Positions 15,186 to 21,777 of a stretch of 64,000 bases of DNA are shown here, one piece after another. The DNA is from Paenibacillus sp. (GTDB lineage: Bacteria > Bacillota > Bacilli > Paenibacillales > YIM-B00363), in NCBI RefSeq assembly GCF_035645195.1, contig NZ_DASQNA010000007.1:367883-431882 (forward strand). Direction: 5' to 3'. The position numbers were made by a program, and so were the translations under genes. Position 1 is the first letter of the stretch. Every line of letters starts with the position of its first letter. The notes under the pieces were generated by a model that ran no database searches, was not told where the DNA came from, and worked only from the letters and a program-made list of their open reading frames with translations.

Positions 15186-15914
15186 TTACAAGCCCAACGC
15201 CTCGCGCGCCTTGTCCGGCGCGTTCGTGCAGATAGCGATCCGGCCGCTCAGCGCCGCGAGCTCCCGCATGCGCGCGGGGTCGTCAACCGTCCAAGCGAGC
15301 AGCTCGATACCGAGCTCCTCCGCCTCCCGAACCAGATCCTTCGTTATATACGGATGCGCGATCGACAGCACGTCGGCGCCGGTCGCTTCGAACTGGGCTT
15401 TCATCGCTACCGGCCGGCCTGCGACGAGCAGCCCGGTGCGAATGTCCGGCGCGATCGATTTCGCTTCGAGCATAACGAGGTGATCGAACGACGTGAAATA
15501 GACTTCGTTCTCCATGCCCGACTCGCGCACGACCTTCACGGCCGCCTCGGCGAGACCCGGATACAGCCCGCCGGCCGTTTTCAGCTCGATGTTGACGACG
15601 GCGCGGCCCTTGGCGAGGGCGAGCGCCTCGGCGAGCGTCGGGATGCGTTCGCCGCGGAACGCGGGATCGAACCAAGCGCCGGCGTCCAGCGCCTTCAGCT
15701 CGGCGAGCGTATGATCTTTGACGAAGCCTTGACCGGTCGTCGTCCGGCCGAGCGTGAAGTCGTGAATGACGACGGGCACGCCGTCCTTCGACAGCTGAAT
15801 ATCCAATTCCAAGCCGGCCACGTACGGCGCGTCCAAAGCCTTGCGGAACGCGGCCATCGTATTTTCCGGCGCCGCCGCCGACCAGCCTCGATGCGCCACA
15901 ATGTCGTTCGCCAT
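15186..15914 (-). CDS. Glycerophosphodiester phosphodiesterase
   Basis: This 242-residue cytoplasmic protein opens IVAHRGWSAAAPENTMAAFR, the GDPD signature with the catalytic histidine in HRG. ELDIQLSKDGVPVVIHDFTLGRTT supplies the metal-binding E-x-D and the second catalytic histidine in HD. INIELKT-like VNIELKT and the closing WTVDDPARM are also family blocks. It hydrolyses glycerophosphodiesters from lipid turnover to glycerol-3-phosphate and an alcohol. There is no signal peptide, so it acts inside the cell (YqiK-like rather than secreted GlpQ). It is a single gene with its own terminator. Confidence 0.93.
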   Translation of the reverse strand: MANDIVAHRGWSAAAPENTMAAFRKALDAPYVAGLELDIQLSKDGVPVVIHDFTLGRTTTGQGFVKDHTLAELKALDAGAWFDPAFRGERIPTLAEALALAKGRAVVNIELKTAGGLYPGLAEAAVKVVRESGMENEVYFTSFDHLVMLEAKSIAPDIRTGLLVAGRPVAMKAQFEATGADVLSIAHPYITKDLVREAEELGIELLAWTVDDPARMRELAALSGRIAICTNAPDKAREALGL

Positions 15915-16080
15915 GTTTCTCTCTCCTCCGCCTCCTGAATGTTCTTCTCAAAAACTTTTCGCTGCGTGCCGATGGAATTCCTCTTCCTTAACTAGAAGTT
16001 AACAACCCCGTTCCTTTCCCCCGAAAAGGCGTAACCCCCGCCGAGCGCGAATACACTGTACACAGGAGGTGGGATCGAGC

Positions 16081-16884
16081 ATGATTCGCATTTTGGAAGG
16101 GGCCGACGCTGTGGCAACGTCTGAAGGGAGCGACGTCGGCCGCGCGCTGCTGCGCCTCATATCCGGCGGCCCGACCGCCCAGTATCCGCGGCCCGCGGAG
16201 CTCAACTTCGAGCTGCGCCTTAGGGAGGCGACGATGCGGGCCGCGCTCGAACTGAACGGCAGCGGCGCCGCGTTCGAAACGTTCGAAAACTCCCGCTGCA
16301 ACCCCGAATATTGGCGCCGCGAGCCGAACGGCGCGTTCCGGCTTCGCGCCGACCGGCGGCCGGCCGGCGCGATCAGGGACATATTCGCGAACGGTCCGAT
16401 GTACGGCTTCGAATGCGCGACCGCGATCGTCATCGTCTTCTACAAGGCCGTCCTCGACTCGATCGGCGACGCGGCGTACGACCGGCTGTTCGCGAACACG
16501 TATTTGTTTCACTGGAACGTCGACCGCGACTTGGGGCTGACGACGATCCCGACCGTCCGGTACATCCCCGGCGATTGTCTCTACTTCGACAACCCCGACG
16601 TCAACCCCGAGACGATGCAATGGCAAGGGGAGAACGTCATCGATCTGGGCGGCGACAGATACTACGGCCACGGCATCGGCATTCGGAACGCCAAGGGCAT
16701 GATCGAGGCGCTGAACGCGCACCGCCGGCCCGGGGCGACCCGCTCCGCGTACTTGCTGCCGCAGGCGACGAGGCCCGATTACATTCGGCTGTCGCTCTCC
16801 GCCGGCTCGCCGTTCGGGGACGCGCTGCCGCCCGGGCTGCCGTTCCGCGCCCGCATCGGTCACAGTCTTTATATGTATCGTTAA
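16081..16884 (+). CDS. tgl: Spore protein-glutamine gamma-glutamyltransferase
   Basis: The 267-residue protein matches the Bacillus spore transglutaminase: AELNFELRLREATMRAAL near the start, AIRDIFANGPMYGFECATAI with the catalytic cysteine C112, then GDCLYFDNPDVNPETMQWQG and YGHGIGIRNAKGMIEALN. Tgl forms gamma-glutamyl-lysine links between coat proteins in the mother cell late in sporulation. I start at ATG 16081, 11 bases after GGAGG. It is upstream of, and convergent with, the spore coat/alcohol dehydrogenase cluster and is separated from it by a bidirectional terminator. A sigma-K type promoter is expected but I could not identify one with confidence. Confidence 0.95.
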   Translation: MIRILEGADAVATSEGSDVGRALLRLISGGPTAQYPRPAELNFELRLREATMRAALELNGSGAAFETFENSRCNPEYWRREPNGAFRLRADRRPAGAIRDIFANGPMYGFECATAIVIVFYKAVLDSIGDAAYDRLFANTYLFHWNVDRDLGLTTIPTVRYIPGDCLYFDNPDVNPETMQWQGENVIDLGGDRYYGHGIGIRNAKGMIEALNAHRRPGATRSAYLLPQATRPDYIRLSLSAGSPFGDALPPGLPFRARIGHSLYMYR

Positions 16885-16897
16885 GCCCGCAAAAATA

Positions 16898-16940
16898 AAA
16901 CCGCAATCTCGCCCTCGCGGGGACGAAATTGCGGTTTTTT
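16898..16940. terminator. Bidirectional terminator between tgl and the coat cluster
   Basis: AAACCGCAAT (16898-16907) pairs with ATTGCGGTTT (16928-16937) around a GC-rich loop, with a T-run on the right and an A-rich left side. It serves both convergent transcripts. Confidence 0.85.
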
Positions 16941-16944
16941 GCCG

Positions 16945-17241
16945 TCAGGACGGAATCGTAAGCGCGATGCCCGCCAGCTTGCGGTCCGTCTTGATTTGCT
17001 CGCCGACGTCGTGCGGATGGTACAAGCCTTTCGAGATCAAATAATTCGTAATCCGTTCGTGCGTCTCGATCGTCTCTTCCAAATGCTTTCGCAGCACCGC
17101 CTTGATTTCCGGCGTCGCCGTCTCCGTCGCGGCGATCGCGTAGTTGCGAATTCCCGCTTTGGCGGAAATTAAGAAATCCATCGCGATCACGTCGTCGGAC
17201 AGCGTATCCATGCCCGTCAGCTTCTCCAATATGCCGATCAC
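16945..17241 (-). CDS. CotF-family spore coat protein (YraD-like)
   Basis: The 98-residue protein has the CotF-type helical pattern: LTGMDTLSDDVIAMDFLISA, AGIRNYAIAATETATPEIKA and RKHLEETIETHERITNYLIS KGLY in order. This is the last gene of a five-gene set whose order (small, CotF-like, Zn-alcohol dehydrogenase, small, CotF-like) matches B. subtilis yraG-yraF-adhB-yraE-yraD. It is therefore expected in the spore coat or forespore surface. ATG 17241 overlaps the stop of the small upstream gene. A ferritin-like helical bundle fold is likely for the family. Confidence 0.88.
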   Translation of the reverse strand: MIGILEKLTGMDTLSDDVIAMDFLISAKAGIRNYAIAATETATPEIKAVLRKHLEETIETHERITNYLISKGLYHPHDVGEQIKTDRKLAGIALTIPS

Positions 17242-17459
17242 TTACTTTCGCCTCCTTCCGCTGCGCCGGCTTCGGCCAACAAGCCGTTTAGCTCCTGCAG
17301 CTGCCGGGTCGACCGTTCCGCATCCTCCTGCAAAATCGCCTTCAGCTCCGGATCCGTCACCAAAATTTGCATCGTCTTCGACTTCGTCAGACACACCGTT
17401 TTGAAAGCGGCGACTTCGTGCAAATCCAACGTTTCGTGCAGCGCATACGATCCTTTCAT
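17238..17459 (-). CDS. Small spore coat-associated protein (YraE-like)
   Basis: The 73-residue helical protein starts MKGSYALHETLDLHEVAAFK and continues TVCLTKSKTMQILVTDPELK, then ends acidic. The pattern HE-LDLHE---FK--C--K-----LV-D-ELK is the same as in the other small protein of this cluster (19029-19241), so the two are paralogues. Each is paired with a CotF-like gene, suggesting the small and large proteins act together in the coat. It overlaps the next start by four bases. Role inferred from the conserved B. subtilis yra arrangement. Confidence 0.82.
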   Translation of the reverse strand: MKGSYALHETLDLHEVAAFKTVCLTKSKTMQILVTDPELKAILQEDAERSTRQLQELNGLLAEAGAAEGGESK

Positions 17460-17492
17460 CGGCCCATCGTCACCTCCATAATCCGCCGTATC

Positions 17493-18629
17493 TTATGGCT
17501 TCAGCACGACCTTGATGCAATTGTCCTGCTTCGTGTCGAAGATTTCATACCCCCGCTTCGCCTCCGCGAGCGGCATCACATGCGTAATGATGTCGCCGAT
17601 GTCGATTTTGCCTTCGGCGGCCAGCCGGTATAGGAACGGCATGTAATGAATGACCGGAGCTTGCCCGGTGCGGAGGTTGACGTTGCGCATGAAAATATCC
17701 CCGATCGGGAACGCATTGAGCCGGCCGCCGTATACGCCCGTCAGCTGAATCGTGCCGCCTTTGCGCACCGCCTGCGACGCGATGACGATGCCGCCCATCG
17801 CGCCGCTGTGCATCTTGAGACCCGTCGCCACGAATTCGAGCGGCGACATTTTGCCGCTCATGCCGACGCAATCGATAACGACGTCTGCGCCGCCGCCCGT
17901 CATTTCTTTGATGTGGTTGCCGATGTTGTCCTCGTCCTCGAAGTTGACGATCTCGACATGGTTCGTGCGCTTCGCGTGTTCGAGGCGGTAGCCGACGTAA
18001 TCGACGGCGATGACGCGTTTCGCGCCCTTCAGCCAAGCGAACTTCTGCGCGAGCAGCCCGACCGGGCCGCAGCCGAGCACGACGACGGTGTCTTTCTCCT
18101 TCACGCCGGCGTTGTCGACGCTCCAGTACGCCGTCGATGCGACGTCGGCGAGCAGCACCAGCTTCTCGTCTTCGAGCTCGCAATCTTCCGGTACCTTGAA
18201 GGAGGTGAAGTTGGCATACGGTACCCGCAAATATTCCGCCTGACCGCCCGCGTATCCGCCAGCCGTCTCCGAATAACCGAAATACGCGCCCATGTCCCCG
18301 TGCGGGTTGGCATTGTCGCATTGGCTTTCCAAATCGTGCGTGCAATAAAAGCATTCCCCGCAGGCGATCGTGAACGGAATGATGACGCGGTCGCCCTTCT
18401 TCACCTTCGTCACTTCGGGGCCGACCTCCTCAACGATGCCCATCGGCTCGTGCCCCATGATGAAATCAGTCGGCATATTCGGGACGAGGCCGTGCAGCAG
18501 GTGGAGATCGGAACCGCAAATCGCCGTCGATGTCAGACGAACGATCATATCGTCCGGCTTCTCGATCTTCGGGTCATGCACCTCCTTGACCTCGACTTCC
18601 TTCAGGCCTTGAAACGTGACGGCTTTCAT
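17493..18629 (-). CDS. adhB: Zinc-dependent alcohol/formaldehyde dehydrogenase (AdhB-like)
   Basis: The 378-residue protein is a medium-chain dehydrogenase. The catalytic-zinc ligands are visible in AICGSDLHLLHG (Cys) and GHEPMGIVEEVG (His-Glu). Structural-zinc cysteines are in CGECFYCTHDLESQC. The Rossmann motif is VLGCGPVGLLAQ followed by VIAVDYVGYRLEHAK. The long insertion MGAYFGYSETAGGYAGGQAE places it with glutathione-independent formaldehyde dehydrogenase-like enzymes. It lies between two pairs of spore coat genes, as adhB does in B. subtilis, so it may be made in the sporulating mother cell. Its spore substrate is not known. Confidence 0.93.
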   Translation of the reverse strand: MKAVTFQGLKEVEVKEVHDPKIEKPDDMIVRLTSTAICGSDLHLLHGLVPNMPTDFIMGHEPMGIVEEVGPEVTKVKKGDRVIIPFTIACGECFYCTHDLESQCDNANPHGDMGAYFGYSETAGGYAGGQAEYLRVPYANFTSFKVPEDCELEDEKLVLLADVASTAYWSVDNAGVKEKDTVVVLGCGPVGLLAQKFAWLKGAKRVIAVDYVGYRLEHAKRTNHVEIVNFEDEDNIGNHIKEMTGGGADVVIDCVGMSGKMSPLEFVATGLKMHSGAMGGIVIASQAVRKGGTIQLTGVYGGRLNAFPIGDIFMRNVNLRTGQAPVIHYMPFLYRLAAEGKIDIGDIITHVMPLAEAKRGYEIFDTKQDNCIKVVLKP

Positions 18630-18647
18630 GCGGCTTCCTCCCAGCGG

Positions 18648-19010
18648 TTAAATGTTAGGCGTGGCGAACATGCCGTCGCGCGACGTATCGCCGGGAAACA
18701 GCGGAAGCCGCGCGATTTTCGCGATCGTGTCGGCGGACACGAGGTCGAGCTGCAGCTGCTCGTTCACGTCGAACGCATGCAGCCACCCTTTGCGAAGGAG
18801 CAGCGCAGTCACTTCATCATGCATGTCGAGCTCCTTCGCGAGCTGCGCCCGCAGCGTCGCGCGCAGCTCCGGCGTCGTCGTTTCGCCGAGGGCGAACGCC
18901 AGGTTGCGCACTCCGTTCTTCACCGACAGCAGCAAATCCGTCGCGAACGCGGTATCCGCCAGCTGCGGCATGTTCTCCGCGTTGATCGGGTCGAGATAAT
19001 CGTTGTTCAT
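18648..19010 (-). CDS. CotF-family spore coat protein (YraF-like)
   Basis: The 120-residue protein shows MPQLADTAFATDLLLSVKNG, VRNLAFALGETTTPELRATL and LAKELDMHDEVTALLLRKGW, the same order of helices as the CotF-like protein at 16945-17241. It carries a longer C-terminal tail ending with DTSRDGMFATPNI. It is 18 bases upstream of adhB and just behind its small partner, so all five genes are probably one sporulation transcript. Coat localisation is inferred from the family and arrangement. Confidence 0.88.
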   Translation of the reverse strand: MNNDYLDPINAENMPQLADTAFATDLLLSVKNGVRNLAFALGETTTPELRATLRAQLAKELDMHDEVTALLLRKGWLHAFDVNEQLQLDLVSADTIAKIARLPLFPGDTSRDGMFATPNI

Positions 19011-19028
19011 CCGGTGTTCGCCCCCGCG

Positions 19029-19241
19029 TTATTGAATGTGAACGGGCGCCTTCGGATACAGCGCGCCGAGTTGTTCCAGCGATTCCAGGTTCAGCTTTTC
19101 GTATTTGTGCAGCATCGCCTTCAAGTCCTTGTCGAACACGATGCCCTGCACCATTTTCGTTTTGAACAGCGTCAATGTCTTTAAGTTCATCAGCTCGTGG
19201 AGCTCCATGAGCTCATGCGGCGCCAAGCGTACGTCCGTCAC
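19029..19241 (-). CDS. Small spore coat-associated protein (YraG-like)
   Basis: The 70-residue protein starts MTDVRLAPHELMELHELMNL and continues KTLTLFKTKMVQGIVFDKDLKAML. It is a paralogue of the small protein at 17238-17459 (HELMELHELMNLKTLTLFKTK versus HETLDLHEVAAFKTVCLTKSK). It is the first gene of the coat/dehydrogenase set; a sporulation promoter should lie in 19242-19340, but I cannot identify one reliably. Confidence 0.8.
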   Translation of the reverse strand: MTDVRLAPHELMELHELMNLKTLTLFKTKMVQGIVFDKDLKAMLHKYEKLNLESLEQLGALYPKAPVHIQ

Positions 19242-19359
19242 GGCGCATCCCCCTTCCGCATTTCCGGTTCAGAGGTATTTTCTCCCCGCGATGGCTCCTT
19301 ATACCGCAGACAGAACAATCGGATATTGGGCATGAACGGCACTTTAACTTTGAAGTATA

Positions 19360-20091
19360 ATGCAGGAAAGTTGTAAGCGTTGTCAGGAAAGGATAGGAGG
19401 AAAGGAACAGGGATGTTACTTCTGCGGAAGGATGCGGGCGAATCGAATGATGAATCTTTCAAGACGTTTCATCTCAATTATTGCCTGTTTGGCGGTCCAG
19501 ACGGCGTATTTGTTGTATTATTTCTACAAGTATGGTTGGTACGATCCTATCATCTTGGCGGGTTATCCGTTCGTCACGCTGATCGCCTTTTGGATCGGGC
19601 GCCAATGGGACAAGGCGGTCTACTACGCCGAACGCGATGTACTGACAGGGCTCTACAACCGAAGATCCGTGCCGGACCGTTATCGCAAGGCGCAGCGGCT
19701 GGCAAGCGAAACCGGACAGATGCTGCTCGTAGCCGTCATTGACTGCAATCAGTTTAAAGCGATCAACGATCGATTCGGCCATCGGAAAGGCGACGAGGTG
19801 CTGGCCGAAATCGCCCGAGCGCTCCTCCGCGGCATACCGAAGCGCGGCACGGCCGCCCGTTGGGGAGGCGACGAATTCGTCGTCATCGACCTGTGCGCAA
19901 ACCGAGAGCAGGCTGAAACCGTCATCGACCGCTTGCAGAGCGACATTCGATCGCGCTCCGCCGCCGCGGACGTCCCCTTCTCCGTCTCTGTCGGATGGAC
20001 GCTATCCCGCGACGCCGCCGCCGATTGGGAGCAGCTGCTGTCGTCGGCCGACGCCGAGCTGTACACGCGCAAATCGAAGACGTCCACCTAA
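19360..20091 (+). CDS. Membrane GGDEF-domain protein, diguanylate cyclase
   Basis: Two membrane segments (about residues 37-56 and 64-80) precede a GGDEF domain with DVLTGLYNRRS, DCNQFKAINDRFGHRKGDEV and an intact WGGDEFVVI (GGDEF at 169-173). It should make cyclic di-GMP from GTP. No RxxD inhibitory site lies five residues before GGDEF, so product inhibition at that site is absent. With the ATG at 19360 the first 24 residues include CKRC and CYFCG, a possible zinc ribbon. But that ATG overlaps a TATAAT, so a promoter there would force a later start at ATG 19432, 19447 or 19450. The start is uncertain. Confidence 0.88.
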   Translation: MQESCKRCQERIGGKEQGCYFCGRMRANRMMNLSRRFISIIACLAVQTAYLLYYFYKYGWYDPIILAGYPFVTLIAFWIGRQWDKAVYYAERDVLTGLYNRRSVPDRYRKAQRLASETGQMLLVAVIDCNQFKAINDRFGHRKGDEVLAEIARALLRGIPKRGTAARWGGDEFVVIDLCANREQAETVIDRLQSDIRSRSAAADVPFSVSVGWTLSRDAAADWEQLLSSADAELYTRKSKTST

Positions 20092-20107
20092 AAGATAAGC
20101 GGGCGGA

Positions 20108-20779
20108 TTATAACGATCGCTTCCTTCCCGCAAACAAAAGCATTAGGAAAGAAATGGACAACATTGCGCCCGTCCACGCCCACGCGAGTGCGGTGTCTCC
20201 GACATCGACGGCGACGTACATCGCCGTCGGAATCGTCTGCGTTCTTCCCGGAATGTTGCCGGCGATCATGAGCGTCGCGCCGAACTCCCCGAGGCCGCGA
20301 GCGAAGCCGAGAATGTACGCCGCCGCGAATGAAGGGGCGATGAGCGGAAAGGTCACATAACGGAACAGCTGCCACTCGTCCGCGCCGATCGAGCGGGCCG
20401 CGTCCGTCAAATCGCGGTCGACGGAGGCGAAGCCGGTTTTCAGCGTTTGGTATACGAGCGGGAATGCGACGACGACGGCGGCGATGACGGCGGCTCCCCA
20501 TGAAAATACGATGGGCGCGTGCAAAATCGCCTCCGCCAATCGACCGACCCAGCTGTTCCGGCCGAGCGCGACCAACAACAAGAAACCTACGACGGTCGGC
20601 GGGAGCACCAGCGGCAGCATAAATGCCGTCTCCACCAGCAGCTTTCCCCGGAACGACGCCCGGGACATCCCCCATGCGGCGAACAGTCCTAGCACCAGCA
20701 CGATCACACTGGCCAGCAGCGACACCTGCAGCGATAGACGGACCGGAGCCCAGAACGATTCCCAGGACACGGCGTTCAT
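20108..20779 (-). CDS. modB: Molybdate ABC transporter permease
   Basis: The 223-residue membrane protein has five or six spans and the ABC-permease coupling segment EWQLFRYVTFPLIAPSFAAAYILGFARGLGEFGATLMIAGN, typical of ModB (GRALGEFGATxxxAGNI, then the TQTIPTAMY block). It forms the channel for molybdate import with ModA outside and an ATPase inside. ATG 20779 overlaps the modA stop (ATGA); the TTG at 20791 is less likely. No modC gene follows: the next gene is convergent 16 bases away. The transporter must use an ATPase encoded elsewhere, or this is a reduced locus. Confidence 0.93.
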   Translation of the reverse strand: MNAVSWESFWAPVRLSLQVSLLASVIVLVLGLFAAWGMSRASFRGKLLVETAFMLPLVLPPTVVGFLLLVALGRNSWVGRLAEAILHAPIVFSWGAAVIAAVVVAFPLVYQTLKTGFASVDRDLTDAARSIGADEWQLFRYVTFPLIAPSFAAAYILGFARGLGEFGATLMIAGNIPGRTQTIPTAMYVAVDVGDTALAWAWTGAMLSISFLMLLFAGRKRSL

Positions 20780-21618
20780 GACGGCTCCCAAGCGGCGAAA
20801 CCGTATTTCGCGAACACGTCCGCCGCTTCCTCCGAGCGAAGGTATAGGAGGAACTCTTCCGATTCGGCCGCATGCTTCGCCGCGTTCAACACCCCGGCCG
20901 GATACACGATAGGCTCATGCAGGAGCGGGTCGACGACGGCGGCGATGACCGCTTTCTTCGACGTCAATGCATCGGTTTTGTAAACGAATCCCGCATCCGC
21001 GTTCCCGGTTTCTACGTATTGCAGCACTTGGCGCACGTCCTTCGCCTGTACGATTTTCGGAGCTAGCTCCTCCCATAACCCCGCTGCCGACAGAGCCTCT
21101 TGCGCATAGCCGCCCGCCGGCACGCTGCCCGGAATGCCGATCGCGATGTTCCGGATTCCCTCTCCCGACAAATCCGCGAGGCTGCCGATCGCGGCGCCTC
21201 GGTCCGCGGGGACGACAAGGACAAGCTCGTTCGTCAGCAGCGGTTCGACCCGATCCGGTTCGATCAGCTTCCGCTCGATCAGCGCCTCCATCGGCTTCGC
21301 CGCCGCGGACAAAAACACGTCGACGGGCGCGCCTTGCTCGATTTGCCGCTGCAGCGCTCCGGAAGCGCCGAAGTTGTAGACGATATCGACGGAGGGCCGC
21401 TTCCGCTCGTAGGCCGCCTCGATGTCTTCCATCGCGTTCTTCAGACTCGCCGCCGCGGAAACGAGCAGTTCGACGGCTTCCCCGCCGTTATCGCCGCTCG
21501 ACGAAACCGCCGGCGGCGGGGCGGATGCGCAGCCCGAAGCGATCAGCAGCGCCGCGAGGCCCGCGATCCAACGCCTCCGAAGCCTTGCCGTTCCTCTCAA
21601 TCGACCCACTCCCGACAT
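20776..21618 (-). CDS. modA: Molybdate-binding lipoprotein
   Basis: The 280-residue protein has a basic n-region, a hydrophobic core and the lipobox LIASGC (C30), so it is a lipoprotein on the outer face of the membrane. The mature part begins with ELLVSAAASLKNAMEDIEAAYERKRP and has VYNFGASGALQRQIEQGAPVDVFLSA, the classic ModA oxyanion-binding pattern. NIAIGIPGSVPAGGYAQEAL and GNADAGFVYKTDA are further family blocks. A strong promoter lies 30-60 bases upstream. ATG 21618 has only a weak ribosome binding site; TTG 21600 after GGGAGTGG is an alternative with a shorter n-region. Confidence 0.93.
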   Translation of the reverse strand: MSGVGRLRGTARLRRRWIAGLAALLIASGCASAPPPAVSSSGDNGGEAVELLVSAAASLKNAMEDIEAAYERKRPSVDIVYNFGASGALQRQIEQGAPVDVFLSAAAKPMEALIERKLIEPDRVEPLLTNELVLVVPADRGAAIGSLADLSGEGIRNIAIGIPGSVPAGGYAQEALSAAGLWEELAPKIVQAKDVRQVLQYVETGNADAGFVYKTDALTSKKAVIAAVVDPLLHEPIVYPAGVLNAAKHAAESEEFLLYLRSEEAADVFAKYGFAAWEPS

Positions 21619-21648
21619 GGATTCCGTACATCCATAGAATTGGTTTCA

Positions 21649-21678
21649 ATTATACTTCTCCCGCTTTCGCTCGATCAA
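21649..21678 (-). promoter_or_regulatory. modAB promoter
   Basis: On the minus strand TTGATC (21673-21678) and TATAAT (21649-21654) are 18 bases apart, 31 bases before the modA start. No ModE-type site or molybdenum-cofactor riboswitch was recognised in the short leader. Confidence 0.7.
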
Positions 21679-21697
21679 CCTTTGCCAGCCCCGCGCC

Positions 21698-21742
21698 AAA
21701 AACAAGGACGCCCGCCGTCATCCGAGATGACTGCGGACGTCC
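21698..21742 (-). terminator. Terminator of the arabinan operon
   Basis: GGACG...CGTCC and CCGCCGTCAT/ATGACTGCGG form a long stem with a few mismatches. Reading the minus strand it is followed by TTGTTTTT. It lies 36 bases after the arabinanase stop and before the modA promoter. Confidence 0.8.
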
Positions 21743-21777
21743 ATATGAATCGCAAATCTAGTGAAATCTAATGAAAA

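Noticed and set aside
17646..19184. Plus-strand frame of 512 codons across the coat/adhB cluster
   Set aside because: It spans five clear minus-strand genes and encodes an Arg/His-rich product typical of antisense shadows.
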